This document shows positions 9,400 to 19,437 of a DNA stretch of 64,000 nucleotides, one piece after another. Position numbers and translations under genes: made by a program. The notes under the pieces are model-generated. The model worked only from the letters and a program-made list of their open reading frames with translations. It was not told the origin of the DNA and ran no database searches. The number at the start of each line of letters is the position of its first letter. Position 1 is the stretch's first letter. Source of the stretch: Desulfosarcina sp. BuS5 (GTDB lineage Bacteria; Desulfobacterota; Desulfobacteria; Desulfobacterales; BuS5); the NCBI RefSeq assembly GCF_028752835.1, contig NZ_CP087953.1:44572-108571 (forward strand), given 5' to 3'.

Positions 9400-9540
9400 T
9401 GCAATATTCAAATAAACTCTACTACCAACTGATTATGTGTTGGATAGTACGCTTTTATCTTGTTTGCAGCAGGAAACATTTTTTATAATATCAATACGAC
9501 TTAATGGTATTCTAATTAATTATACAAAGTGGTTCTGAAA

Positions 9541-10335
9541 TTACCCTGGAAAAGTTTTAAAATATATCTCTGCCGGGGTCTGGTAATCCAAAGATTGATG
9601 GAGTCGTTCATTATTGTAAAAGCCAAAATATTCTCCAATGTTTTGAATAGCCTCCCTGACGGTCTCATAATTGTGAAGATAAACACGTTCATATTTCACG
9701 GTACGCCAAAGGCGCTCTACGAAAATGTTATCCAGAGCACGGCCCCGGCCGTCCATGCTGATCTTCACATCGGCTTTTTTTAAAACGCCGGTAAAGGCAT
9801 CACTGGTAAACTGACTGCCTTGATCCGTGTTAAAAATCTTAGGTTTTGCAATTTTTAAGGCACCCTGTAAGGCTTTTATACAAAAATCCTTATCCAATGT
9901 GGTTGAAAATTCGTAGCTCAGGACATACCGACTAAACCAGTCTATCACTGCTACAAGATAGATAAAACCTGAATTCAAACGGATATAGGTAATATCCGTT
10001 GACCACACCTGGTCAACTTGCTCAATGGAAACGCCTCGCAGCAAGTATGGATAAATTTTATGCTCTTTTGATGCTTTGCTCAAATTTGGTTTTGGATATA
10101 TAGCTTCAAGTCCCATAAGCCGCATCAAACGTCTTATTCGTTTAGGATTAACAGTGTGCCCTTGTCGCTTTAATACGGCCGTCATTTTTTCAACACCGTA
10201 GAACGGATATCGGGTATATTCTTCGTCTATCAATCGCATGAGAGCCAGGTTATAGCTCTCATCTTTGCAGGATTGATAGTAATAGGTTGATCTGTTTATT
10301 CCCAAAAGATCACACTGGCGCATTACCGGTATCAA
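9541..10335 (-). CDS. IS3-family transposase OrfB (DDE integrase domain)
   Basis: rve-type transposase: HTH_21-like start (RQCDLLGINRSTYYY), then the catalytic core with WSTDITYI (first Asp), IFNTDQGSQFTS (second Asp) and a final DNIFVERLWRTVKYE (Glu). The product ends NERLHQSLDYQTPAEIYF. No good start is present. The frame can be followed upstream (KKNLTFSIDIKRQYIEPNH) into the poly-A run at the end of orfA, so it is normally made as an OrfAB fusion by -1 frameshifting. All three acidic residues are present, so the enzyme may be active. Confidence 0.93.
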   Translation of the reverse strand: MIPVMRQCDLLGINRSTYYYQSCKDESYNLALMRLIDEEYTRYPFYGVEKMTAVLKRQGHTVNPKRIRRLMRLMGLEAIYPKPNLSKASKEHKIYPYLLRGVSIEQVDQVWSTDITYIRLNSGFIYLVAVIDWFSRYVLSYEFSTTLDKDFCIKALQGALKIAKPKIFNTDQGSQFTSDAFTGVLKKADVKISMDGRGRALDNIFVERLWRTVKYERVYLHNYETVREAIQNIGEYFGFYNNERLHQSLDYQTPAEIYFKTFPG

Positions 10336-10369
10336 AGAATGATTCGGCTCAATGTATTGACGCTTTATA

Positions 10370-10660
10370 TCAATTGAGAAGGTTAGATTTTTTTTTTAGC
10401 CAGTCCAATTCGACCTTTAATTGGCCGATTTGCTGGTAAAGCTCCGCCTGGAATTCTTCAGCGTCTTTTTCTTTTTTTTGACGCTTTTTTGAAAATATAT
10501 CGGGCAATTCTTCTAATAGACGCTTTCGCCATTGATTTATTTGATTTGAATGAACTCCATATTCACTAGATAGTTGAGAAATCGTCTTTTCCTTTTTAAC
10601 CGTTTCAAGCGCTACTTTAGCTTTGAATGATGCACTGTAATTTTTTCGAATTTTACCCAT
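10370..10660 (-). CDS. IS3-family OrfA (HTH_Tnp_1), 96 aa
   Basis: Begins MGKIRKNYSASFKAKVALE, the usual start of the transposase_8 helix-turn-helix family, with the recognition region QLSSEYGVHSNQINQWRK. The C-terminal half is a leucine-zipper-like helix (ELYQQIGQLKVELDWLKKK). The run of A at its end is the slippery site for making OrfAB. OrfA alone binds the element ends and regulates transposition. Confidence 0.9.
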   Translation of the reverse strand: MGKIRKNYSASFKAKVALETVKKEKTISQLSSEYGVHSNQINQWRKRLLEELPDIFSKKRQKKEKDAEEFQAELYQQIGQLKVELDWLKKKSNLLN

Positions 10661-10734
10661 TGATGAGCCTCCTTTTTGTTGATCAGGATATACTCATTTT
10701 ACACCTTAAACAACTGTCCAGTTTTTGGGGAGTA

Positions 10735-10917
10735 TTATAGGTTGAGGCTCAAGGCTTTTGATATACGGTGCAGAGAATAGGCAGGGTATAACGAGGCAGC
10801 GGCTTCCCATAATGCTTCCGGAATGGCTTTACCTCTATCCCGGCTGTTACGCCATTGTTTAAATTTTTCCCGTACTTCATCCAGACTGTACTCGCCTGAA
10901 GGCTGCATAAGATTCAT
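10735..10917 (-). pseudogene. IS66-associated small ORF, truncated
   Basis: The 60 residues DEVREKFKQWRNSRDR...PEALWEAAASLYPAYSLHRISKALSL resemble the short helical protein found at the start of IS66-type elements. A strong ribosome-binding site (AGGAGG) precedes the ATG. The frame ends at the IS3 end (stop at 10735), so it is cut short. No IS66 tnpB/tnpC remains, making this a nested-insertion scar. The family call is from memory of the pattern and is moderate. Confidence 0.5.
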
Positions 10918-10952
10918 CGGTCATCCTCCTTATATAATATTACGTGATTTGA

Positions 10953-11426
10953 ATGACCGATACTACCTTATTTGAATTTGTTTTTCATGCACGCTTGCCG
11001 AAAGGACACGGTACAGTTTACCTTCAGACATATAAAGGAATAGAAAACAATATTTTTAAAGTAACCGGACAGAATAGTTTTACAGTAACAAATATTGGTT
11101 TGAACACTTTTACTATAGCAGATAGTGATAAGATTCACTACAGTGTTGGCGATTATGTAGGCTGGACATTCACTAATCCCGCAATTATCCCCTTTGACTT
11201 CGGTGGTGAGGAAGTAAGATGGACTCTACAAAACCAAATGGTTATAGGCGTTGGAAGTACATTAACTTTTCCCACTACAGGGCCTGGATCTCCATACAAT
11301 CGTAATCGTATCTATTCTATATCAGCCGAAACATCTCCTATTCCAGTACCAGCAACTATCTGGTTATTTTGTTCTGGCTTATTGGGCTTAGGCTTTTGGA
11401 GGAGAAAAAATACCAAGAATAGTTGA
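10953..11426 (+). CDS. PEP-CTERM/VPLPA-type exported protein, N-terminus probably lost
   Basis: The C-terminus is a textbook sorting signal: PIPVPATIWLF (VPxPATxWLF type), a hydrophobic stretch SGLLGLGF and a basic end WRRKNTKNS. Exosortase would recognise and cleave this signal in the inner membrane. The rest is a beta-rich extracellular-looking domain. No signal peptide precedes it, and the open frame begins right beside the IS66-associated remnant, so the 5' end was probably removed by insertion. It ends 150 bases before attC site 1 and would be the gene of the first cassette visible. Confidence 0.65.
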   Translation: MTDTTLFEFVFHARLPKGHGTVYLQTYKGIENNIFKVTGQNSFTVTNIGLNTFTIADSDKIHYSVGDYVGWTFTNPAIIPFDFGGEEVRWTLQNQMVIGVGSTLTFPTTGPGSPYNRNRIYSISAETSPIPVPATIWLFCSGLLGLGFWRRKNTKNS

Positions 11427-11576
11427 TTGCATGAATCGACTCGACAGTAGAGTTGGGATCAGGCCAAGCTAACCGACTGAGACTACACGATCAAATCGGT
11501 AAAATGCCCTATTTGCTGCCCAATAACGTCGTTTTTGGTATCAAAATGGGCAATATTCAAATCAACTGGCGAAATC

Positions 11577-11715
11577 GCCGAACAAAGGCATGGAGGTGGA
11601 CTGGGAAAAGCAGGCGACTTTTTTTCTTTTGCGTAGGCCGTCTAAAAGTCATTTTTGCTATTGTTTCCAAGGCTGTAGCAAGCCTTTTTCCAGCCCCTCA
11701 TGCCAGCCGTTCGCT
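11577..11715. other. attC: Integron attC recombination site 1
   Basis: A 139-bp imperfect palindrome. R'' GCCGAAC (11577) opens it, the stem GGTGGACTGGGAAAAGC pairs with CTTTTTCCAGCCCC, and R' GTTCGCT (11709-11715) closes it. Strand exchange would occur after the G of GTT. The closing bases TTCGCT belong to the next cassette, whose own attC begins with the complementary AGCGAAC (12412), as the cassette model demands. Confidence 0.85.
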
Positions 11716-11737
11716 GTGGAAATGCGCAAAAAAATCC

Positions 11738-11773
11738 TTGACAAAGTTAACCGACATGTTAACCATATAAAAT
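11738..11773 (+). promoter_or_regulatory. higBA promoter/operator candidate
   Basis: TTGACA (11738) is followed by two GTTAAC hexamers (11746, 11758) spaced 12 bases apart and an AT-rich TATAAAAT just before the higB ATG. The twin GTTAAC sites are a plausible HigA operator. The -10 spacing is poor, so the promoter call is weak. Confidence 0.35.
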
Positions 11774-12127
11774 ATGCGCGAAATACTGTTTTATAAAACT
11801 GTATCAGGCAAGTGTCCTGTCGAGGAATTTTTAGAGTCACTGACATCAAAACAGGCCCAAAAAGTCACGTGGATATTAGGATTAATTGAAGAGCTTCCTT
11901 CTATTCCATCAAAATATTTTAAAAAGTTAATCAACACAGACAATATTTGGGAAGTTCGGATAAAATTTGGAAGTGATATATTCCGTTTACTTGGTTTTTT
12001 TGATGGCTCTCAACTTGTAGTGCTGAATCATGCCTTTCAAAAGAAAACCCAAAAAATTCCTCGCCAGATTATTCAAATTGCTGAAAAACGAAAACGTGAT
12101 TATTTCACGAGGAGGAATTCAAAATGA
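11774..12127 (+). CDS. higB: HigB/RelE-type mRNA interferase toxin (Gp49-like, DUF891), 117 aa
   Basis: The start [20 protein letters not shown] and the core [20 protein letters not shown] then [15 protein letters not shown] are typical of the phage-derived Gp49-like/HigB family. These proteins cleave mRNA on the ribosome when the antitoxin is lost. The basic residues and the KKT motif near the C-terminus, used for RNA cleavage, are present, so the toxin looks intact. The gene overlaps higA by four bases (ATGA). It is the cargo of an integron cassette lying between attC1 and attC2; toxin-antitoxin pairs are known to stabilise such arrays. Confidence 0.88.
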   Translation: MREILFYKTVSGKCPVEEFLESLTSKQAQKVTWILGLIEELPSIPSKYFKKLINTDNIWEVRIKFGSDIFRLLGFFDGSQLVVLNHAFQKKTQKIPRQIIQIAEKRKRDYFTRRNSK

Positions 12128-12399
12128 GTGATTTGCAAAAATACATAGCCAAGCGTAAGGCGCGTGACCCTGAATTTACAAAGGATTATGATGGAGGATA
12201 CGAAGAATTCAAAATTGGGGTTATGTTAAAAATGGCCCGTGAAGAAGCAGGATTAACCCAGGAAGAGCTAGCCGAAAAGCTTCAAACTAAAAAATCTGCT
12301 ATTTCTCGTATCGAAAATCATGCGAAGGACATCAAACTATCTACCCTTGAAAATTTTGTTCAGGCATTAGGTAAAAAACTACGACTTGAAGTTGCGTAA
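12124..12399 (+). CDS. higA: HigA-type XRE antitoxin, 91 aa
   Basis: An XRE/Cro helix-turn-helix: [37 protein letters not shown], then [14 protein letters not shown]. It sits directly behind the toxin with a 4-bp overlap, the order (toxin first) typical of higBA. It should neutralise HigB and, through its HTH, repress the pair at the GTTAAC sites upstream. It ends 13 bases before attC2, so the cassette is compact. Confidence 0.9.
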   Translation: MSDLQKYIAKRKARDPEFTKDYDGGYEEFKIGVMLKMAREEAGLTQEELAEKLQTKKSAISRIENHAKDIKLSTLENFVQALGKKLRLEVA

Positions 12400-12411
12400 C
12401 TTATCGTAAAC

Positions 12412-12549
12412 AGCGAACAAAGCCATGGAGGTGGACTGGGAAAAGCGGACGACTTTTTCTTTTTTGCGCAAGTCGTCTAAAAGTCATCTTTTTTATAATT
12501 TCCAAGGCCATAGCAAGCTTTTCCCAGCCCCTCATAGCAGGCGTTATGC
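12412..12549. other. attC: Integron attC recombination site 2
   Basis: A 138-bp relative of attC1: R'' AGCGAAC (12412), stem GGTGGACTGGGAAAAGC pairing with GCTTTTCCCAGCCCC, and R' GTTATGC (12543-12549). The opening complements the end of attC1 (GTTCGCT), closing the higBA cassette (11710-12543). Sites 1 and 2 share most of their length. Confidence 0.88.
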
Positions 12550-12605
12550 GCCAAGGCAACTATGCTCCCAGGCATACAATCAACGACAACCAAAAGGAGA
12601 AAATT

Positions 12606-13028
12606 ATGTACAAAGGAAATGCGTTGAATCACTTGCGGCTTATATCGGCAATTTTATTGACAGCGTTTTTGGCAGCATGCGCTTCTACTGGAAGTAGTAA
12701 TCTGTCAAAATCTACTGTTAATGCATTCGAGGAAGGAAAAACCACAAAAGATGAAATTGCATCAGCACTTGGTCACCCTGAACAGATGATGAATTTCGAT
12801 AAAAAAGGATTAGAAAACTATATGTATAGAGTCTTTCTTAAAAAACCTCCTGAAGATATGTTTGCAGAAGATAAATATGAGGTGTGGACTTATAGCAAAT
12901 GGAGTTATGTGGCAAGTCCTATTCCTTTCACGAGTCATGAATCTCACAAAAATAGTATTTTCATTATTAACAGCAATGGAGTTCTCGTAAAAAAATTCTT
13001 TGGCGAAAAAGGGAAATTAAGCTTTTAA
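12606..13028 (+). CDS. Lipoprotein, BamE/SmpA-like fold, 140 aa
   Basis: Starts at ATG 12606 behind AGGAG. Residues 1-22 are a lipoprotein signal ending in LLTAFLAAC with the lipidated cysteine in AAC|A. The mature part contains FEEGKTTKDEIASALGHPEQMM, which has the BamE/SmpA-type pattern (a turn with K/T-K-x-E-I then a GxP), and a beta-rich tail. It probably sits in the outer membrane. The function is unknown; the Bam connection is only fold-level. It is the sole gene of the cassette 12544-13142. Confidence 0.75.
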   Translation: MYKGNALNHLRLISAILLTAFLAACASTGSSNLSKSTVNAFEEGKTTKDEIASALGHPEQMMNFDKKGLENYMYRVFLKKPPEDMFAEDKYEVWTYSKWSYVASPIPFTSHESHKNSIFIINSNGVLVKKFFGEKGKLSF

Positions 13029-13060
13029 TTTATGTCCTGGGAGCCTATTTACTTCAAATC

Positions 13061-13148
13061 GCATAACAATGCAAATTCACTCGGACTGCCAAAAGCTGCG
13101 CCGCTTCGCTCTGCACCTTTTGGCAGCCGGTGATTTGCGACGTTATGG
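13061..13148. other. attC: Integron attC recombination site 3
   Basis: A classic 88-bp attC: R'' GCATAAC (13061), stem TCGGACTGCCAAAAG pairing with CTTTTGGCAGCCGG, loop rich in GCGCCGCTTCGC, and R' GTTATGG (13142). R'' complements the GTTATGC that ends attC2, so the lipoprotein gene is a complete cassette. It is shorter and of a different subtype from sites 1 and 2. Confidence 0.92.
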
Positions 13149-13232
13149 CTTGATATTATCAGGTATTACACCCTTTATAACTCCTGAGGTCAAAAAAGTT
13201 AAAATTTCGTTGGAGGATCATAAAAAACGTCT

Positions 13233-16200
13233 ATGGTAGGCAATACAATAAGCCAGAAAACTGTGAAGGTACATCAGGACGTCGAAGAAGCTCCGTCCGG
13301 TTATGCTGAAAAAGTCATACAAAAGACCAGAGGAGAAATTCATACCTTCCTAGATGAATTGGCCAACGGTACATCTAACTATAAAAGCCTGCACAATCTC
13401 ACTGAACAGGTGGAGCACCAATACCATGGTCGGTTCTTGATCGAGCTTATCCAAAACGCACATGACGCTCTTTTTGACATTGAGAAACAAAAGGCCGATG
13501 AAGACACACCTGAAGATGAGGGACGTATTGAGGTTGTGATCACCAATGATCTACCATTTGGCGCTCTATATATGGCCAATGACGGATTGCCTTTCATGGA
13601 ACCAAACTTCAACAGCTTATCTCGTTTTGGCCAGAGCGACAAAGACCCGGAGAAAGACATAGGAAACAAGGGCATAGGATTCCGAAGCGTCTTGGAGATC
13701 ACGCACACGCCGGAAATCTTCTCACTCAAAGAAAAAACTTCATCATTCTTCAACGGTTTCAATTTCCGGTTCGACCCTGGGATCATTCAATCATTTGAAA
13801 AACCCATCCAGGCACTTTTAAACGGCAACGATAATCCTGATCTGAATATTGGTTGCCAAGTGCCTTTGGTGGACTGGCGAAAAGGCAAATTAGATGCTTT
13901 CCGAGGCCGGTGGCAGGCTTTAGGCTTTGAAGGAATCGCTTCAGAACTCAGGTTCCTATCACCTTACCTTCTTCCGGAGCCTATAAGTGATCAAGATAAA
14001 ACCCCATTAGTGCGAAAATTCGAGAAAAAAGGTTTCGCCACGGTGGTTCGCCTGCCTTTCACAAGCGAAAAGGCAAGGGATCTGGCCCTGCAAATAATCG
14101 AAGAGTTGGATGAAAATACCATTCTTTTTTTAAACAAGGCCAAAAGCCTTTGGATAGAAACCCCACGTACCAAGCGTTTTGTCACGAGAAAAAGCCACCT
14201 GTTGCCAGACTTAGGCAATGCCCAGCAAATCGACATAGATGTTCTCGTGGATGAAACAGAGTATGCCGATACAAAAAGATATTGGCTTTGGAAATGGATG
14301 ATTGGTGGCGAAGAAAAACCCGAAGAAGCTGAAGAGATTCGCCGGGCCGTGTCCAGCCTTCCCGGGAAGTGGCCCAAAATCAGGAGGGCTGAGGTATCTC
14401 TGGCCGTCCGTGTGGGCGAAAGCCCGGAAAAAGGTTTGATCAGTATTTTTCTGCCCACCGAACAGTCAAGCGGCGCGGCCTGCCACTTGAATGCCCCATT
14501 CTATGGAGATATTAGACGTACGAAAGTTGTTTTTGATGATGAAAAATTTAAATTTAACAAGATTTTGATCGAAAAAATGGCTAAAAGAGCCGCTCACATC
14601 GTCACTAAGCACCTTGGTGGAAAAGGGCTTGATGAAGCCCGAGCAATCTTGGACATCCTTGTTCCAATATCCTCGCAAGAGACGAATGGAGAAGATTGGT
14701 TTTCTTTAATCGAAAAAGAGTTTTCAGAGCTCGGACTCGACATAAAAGAAGAACCTCTCATTCAGACATCCGACTCCTGGAAAAGCGTCAAGTCAGCCAG
14801 CCTCCCACCGCGCTTGGATGAACCCAAAGTTTTTACCGAGGAATTATTTTACAGAAACGCCACTTTTGATATCATTAACGAAGGGCTTGGCTCAAGAAAT
14901 TCTCAGATTATAAATTTTTTTAAATTTGTGACCATAGAAGCTGATCCTTTAGATGATTGGGTCGCATCAACCATTGAGGTTGTAGCCCAAGAAATTGCCC
15001 GAGAGAATAAAGTTGACTGGAATGATTTCTGGCATGATGTCATGCTGTTGTTACCTGGAAAGTCCGAGTGCCTTAAAGGGAAGAAAGTTCTTCTCGGCAC
15101 CGATAACGAACTACATGCTAGCAGCGATAGCATGTCCGTGTTTTTCCGGCCGCGAAGCTCGGGCGATGATGAAGAAGTCCTCCCGGATCAATCAGTTGAT
15201 GAAATCCCGCGAGAACTTAGATCTCACATTGCTTTTCTCAATGAGGGAATCACTGTCCATATAGCGGGAGAACGCGGGGGTATAAAAAAACATCCCCTGC
15301 ATGGGTATCTTTCTTCTTCCCTGGTTCAGCCTTTTGGTGTTGAATCCATTCTTCGTAATGTACTTATTCCTGTCACACCGGACCTGCCTATACGCCTTGA
15401 TGAAGAAAAAGATCAACTTTGCCGAGCCATAAGCAGCTGGGGTTTCCAACTCGTGGCTGGATTGGTGGCCAAAGACAAGGGAGAGAAAACACTCAAATAT
15501 TTGGGGAAACTACCCGTTCCCTGCCATGGCGGATGGTATCCATTGAATGAAACCAGTTTTGGCCCTGGTTGGCATCATACCTTCGGTCTAAAATTAAAAT
15601 CTTACCTGTATGCAGCAAATACCACTGAAACAAAGGAAGCTACAAAGAAGCTTCTGTTACCTCCCAATGATGACCATTGGAGCCAGAACATCTCGGACAA
15701 TTTGGATTTACTAAAAAAGGCCGGTGTCTTTGATGGAATACGATTAATAAAAATCGAACATGGTGATTGGGAAGCTAACTTTTCCGTTCCTGGTTATTCT
15801 GAAGGCATAAAACTTCCGGAGGAACCTCCGCCGACGTTTGATAAAGATATATGGGAAGAATACACATCTATTGTCTATAAGAATGTACAACCCAGCTTTA
15901 CAGGTACATTTGAATACAGTATTCAAGATCTGTTTATTATCCCGGGTATAGACCAATATTCAACGTTAAACCAAAATGTCCCTAAAGATTTCATGGATGT
16001 TTTATTACGGTCTATTTCAAAATGGGAAGGAAAATGGAATTCTATTAATATTTCAAAGATTGGAGGGCAGAGTGATTCCAAATCTCATAAATCACCTTTA
16101 AAGTATTGGCTTGAAGAAACTCCGTGGTTAATCGATTTGGGAAATGTATCATCTGATTTTTGCCCCAGGGATAAATGGTTCATTCCCCCTGCTGTGATTG

Positions 16201-17818
16201 CTGGCAGAGCACATCAATTCAAGCATCTCAATCCTATTCCACCAGAAATTTCACAAGTTCTTGTTAGTGATAATGACCTTTCAGAAATACTAGAAAAACT
16301 TGGAATGCCCCGCTATCAACCCGAAAATAAAACAAGCAGCACGCGCTTGCTGGATGACTTGGCCAACGCTTTGGAAAATCCAGAGACAATAGCAAATAGA
16401 GACATTTTCATGGGACATGTTCGAGCGGCATGGAGCCTCTTTGAACCGGACACAGAAGATCCATTTCCCCATAAACTTATTGTGAAAAGCGGTTCCGAAC
16501 TTAAAGCCTTGGTTCCATCTCTGGATAATCCCATATTCCTTCCTGATGATACGTCTTCCTTTCATCATGGCTTGGAGAATTATGTAAAAAATATTTTGGC
16601 AATAGAGGCCAAAGATACGAAGCGACTTGGCATGGGATTTAAAAGGGTTTTCGGCCATGGTATCCGCTTCATTTCCGATTTGAGAGTGCAGCCCGTTGTA
16701 GATGGTGAGCCTTGGGAAGAAACCCAGAGCGGAGATTTTTTCTGCGAGGGAAAGTTTGCATGGGTCATCCCTGTCCTAATGTGTTGCCATGCACACGCTG
16801 GCATTCAGGTCAGGGGGGCTTATACCAAAGCTTTTTCCAATGCTATGGACACCATAAGAAAGGCGAGGCTCTACTTTGCCGACATTTTGGAAGTTGGTAT
16901 TTGGGAAGAAGATCGGTACGTTCCAGTCACCAAAATAGATGGCGTTTGGTTGGCCAAGTCGTCCACGCTTCTTGCAACACGCAAAGCCATAGAAAGGCTA
17001 AGTTCTTTAGGTGAGGCTTTTTCCTCCATGATGGACCGCGCGGACTTGGAGGTGCCTCTAAAACTTGTCCTCAATAAGCTTGATGGGCAAGACGAGCCAG
17101 CCCGAGAAATTATAGAGGGAGCACTGAAGGAGCTCAAAATAAGTTCGGAACATCTTGCAGAAATTGAACAGTTGTGGATGGGTGACTTGAGCTGGGCAAT
17201 TCGTATGCTAAGGCCCCTTCTTTTGGCCTTGCATCCAGATGCCGATCTTTCTATTTTAACGGGGATAACGACTGAAGACGCCCTCAAACGGTTATTGAAT
17301 GGCTTTGACCTATCTCCATTGAGCCAGAGGCAGGCCATTTCGATAGTGAGAAAAGAAAAAGGGTTTTTTGATCTCGGCCTCTATTTGTATGAAAGTTTTG
17401 GGGAAATATTCCAGTTGGGCAAATGGAATTTGGCTGTGAAAAGGGCAGGAGAATCACCAGTAAAAAACAAAGAGGCTGCAGAGCAATTTCAAGATCACAT
17501 GGAATCTGCTCAAGTTCCCTTAATGTCCATTGTGAGGAAATTGCTCAAAGATAATAAAGAAATAGGACCCTATACGGATTTGGTAGAACAATTGGAGTCT
17601 CTCGGAATTCCGGATAACTACCATGACCTATATTGGAACGTGACTTTCCAGCAAACGATGGATGTGGTTAAGCCACTACTGGTCTCATGGCAGGCCCCGC
17701 TCGGAGGGATAGAGTCAGTCACTACTGCCCAGAATGTTGATGAACTTGTCACAAAGCTTGAGGTTTTGAATTTTGAGCCAACTGTGGACCCCTTGGAAAT
17801 ATTTACGACAAATTCCAG
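13233..17818 (+). pseudogene. Giant GHKL ATPase (sacsin/NOV-like), 5' part
   Basis: About 1,529 residues remain before a group II intron cuts the frame. An Hsp90-type GHKL ATPase fold is clear at the N-terminus: LIELIQNAHDA (residues about 70-79, Asn75 binds Mg), MANDGLPF (114-121, Asp117 contacts adenine) and GNKGIGFRS (144-152, ATP lid). This is the pattern of sacsin/NO VEIN-type proteins, large ATPases found in bacterial defence islands as well as plants. The remaining 1,300 residues carry no motif I know. It begins 85 bases after attC3, so it may be the next, unusually large, cassette. Disrupted by the antisense intron, a frameshift and Tn3; very probably inactive. A defence role is inference. 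Confidence 0.85.
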
Positions 17819-17885
17819 GTAGGAGCATCGGTTACCCGACGCCCCCCCTACAGACCCGTACGTGAAGATTTCCCTCATACGGTTC
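17819..17885 (-). ncRNA. Group II intron domains V and VI
   Basis: On the minus strand GAACCGTATGAGGG...CTTCACGTACGGGTC forms the conserved domain V hairpin. Next is domain VI, GTAGG...CCTAC, whose stem carries the expected branch-point region. The intron ends ...CTCCTAC. Domain V is the catalytic heart of splicing and looks intact. Confidence 0.8.
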
Positions 17886-17967
17886 CTCGGTTCAAATCCT
17901 TTTTACCGGATTATCAACCAAACAGGCGACACCCCGTTTGGCGTATAACTTTGCAGCCCTTACGGCA

Positions 17968-19437
17968 TCAAATATTATGGACTATTCTGGGTAATGGCAG
18001 TGGGTATGTTGTGCGCAAGTCCTCGAACATTACTTCGCCCTTGTGACTTCTTCGGCTTAACCATCGACGCCATGCTTTCTCAGTATATTCAAACACAACT
18101 TCCAGCACTTTGTAGTTACTTATTACTCCAAAGTACTGGTAAAAACCTCGCAGTTTACTGCAAAGAATCTCATACTGCTCGGCCATTGGCTTATGACGGT
18201 TATCCTTGCACCATATCCATATTCTCTTCATAAAACGGCTTGAACGCTTTCTTGCCGTCTTTTTCTTTATTACCATGTACCCTTTTAATGATTTTGACCA
18301 GTAAAATGTAAACCCTAAAAAATCAAACGTCCCGTTTCCCTTTCCGCTAATGCGTTTGGAAAATCGAATCAGTTTTGTCTTTTCCGGGTGAAGTGACAGC
18401 TCGAACTGTTCGAACCGCCTGGGTAATACATCCATGACACGCAATGCGTCTTTTTCATACTCGAACCCGAGGATGAAATCATCCGCCCAGCGTATGATGG
18501 AGCATCTCCCTTTCATCCGGGGGATCACTTCTTTCACGTACCAGTCATCTAAAACATAATGAAGAAAGATATTACTGAGCACAGGGGAAATTACTCCTCC
18601 CTGTGGAGTGCCCGTTTCAGAGTACGTCAGGTTGCCTTCCTCCATTACGCCTGCATTCAACCACTTCCCTATCAGGCGAATCATTCCGCCGTCACTTACT
18701 CTCCGACGTATCATGTCTTTAAGTAACTCGTGATTAATATTGTCAAATAGTCCTGTAATATCTGCGCTTACTATCCAGCTGATATTCTGCTTCAAGCATT
18801 GCTCACGTAAATCTTTGATTGCCATGTGTTGGCTCCGACCTTTTCTGAATGCATGGGAAAAATTGTAAAAATTCCTGTCAAATATGACATTCAATATGGC
18901 TGCTGCTGCTTTCTGGACAATTTTATCCTCAAGTACAGGTATGCCAATTGGACGCTTTTCCCCTCCTTCCTTGTCTATCCAGATACGCTTTACAGGAGAC
19001 GCAACGTACTGTCCTCTCCGCAGTCGTTCATACAGATTATAGAGGTTTTGATCAAGATTTTCGGCATACTCCTTTGCCGTAACCTTGTCCACTCCTGCAG
19101 ATTCGCTTTTCCGAATTTTACGAAAGGATTGTTTCAGTAAATCAAAGTCTATCCGATGGACTACTGATGTAAATACCAGTTCATGATTATTTTGAGCAAG
19201 CAGCTCGATTTTGATAAGGGATGACCCACCTGTTAATACCGGTGGTTGTCCCCATTCTATCGGTCTGGAATTGCAAGCGACCGTTCTTGCAATTTCTCGG
19301 CTTTTTGTTGATATGGTTTGTGACCTCTGTGTATCTCCCATAATTCCTGCCAAAAAAAACGTTATACCCTGCTTCACCTTCCCTGCAGTGGGTCGCTTGG
19401 GCATCACTTCCCCACCTTTCCGATCAAGATAGTTCAA
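17968..19437 (-). CDS. ltrA: Group II intron reverse transcriptase/maturase, 489 aa
   Basis: Reverse transcriptase motifs occur in order: SAGVDKVTAKEY (RT0/1), RPIGIPVLEDKIVQ (RT2), HAFRKGRSQHMAI (RT2/3), VSADITGLFDNI (RT3), GTPQGGVISPVLSNI (RT4), and IRWADDFILGF (RT5, WADD in place of the commoner YADD; both catalytic aspartates kept). RT6/7 then LGFTFYW and the X/maturase domain follow. The protein helps the intron fold and splice and copies it into DNA for retrohoming. No HNH endonuclease is seen at the C-terminus (ends PLPLPRIVHNI), so it would depend on replication forks for priming. Looks intact. Confidence 0.93.
   Translation of the reverse strand: MNYLDRKGGEVMPKRPTAGKVKQGITFFLAGIMGDTQRSQTISTKSREIARTVACNSRPIEWGQPPVLTGGSSLIKIELLAQNNHELVFTSVVHRIDFDLLKQSFRKIRKSESAGVDKVTAKEYAENLDQNLYNLYERLRRGQYVASPVKRIWIDKEGGEKRPIGIPVLEDKIVQKAAAAILNVIFDRNFYNFSHAFRKGRSQHMAIKDLREQCLKQNISWIVSADITGLFDNINHELLKDMIRRRVSDGGMIRLIGKWLNAGVMEEGNLTYSETGTPQGGVISPVLSNIFLHYVLDDWYVKEVIPRMKGRCSIIRWADDFILGFEYEKDALRVMDVLPRRFEQFELSLHPEKTKLIRFSKRISGKGNGTFDFLGFTFYWSKSLKGYMVIKKKTARKRSSRFMKRIWIWCKDNRHKPMAEQYEILCSKLRGFYQYFGVISNYKVLEVVFEYTEKAWRRWLSRRSHKGEVMFEDLRTTYPLPLPRIVHNI

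Larger units (their letters stand above)
9541..10734 (-). mobile_element. IS3-family insertion sequence (left end unresolved)
   Basis: orfA and orfB overlap in the typical IS3 way, joined by a -1 slip on a run of ten A. The upstream end appears to be ...TTGGGGAGTA at 10726-10734, after which an interrupted IS66-associated gene resumes. No matching terminal repeat is seen just after orfB at 9520-9540, so that end may be truncated. The only similar end (TACTCCCCA) is at 8736-8744. Confidence 0.8.

Noticed and set aside
14903..17014. Open frames antisense or shifted within the giant ATPase gene
   Set aside because: The plus-strand frame is continuous for 1,529 codons with clear ATPase motifs; the others are shadows.
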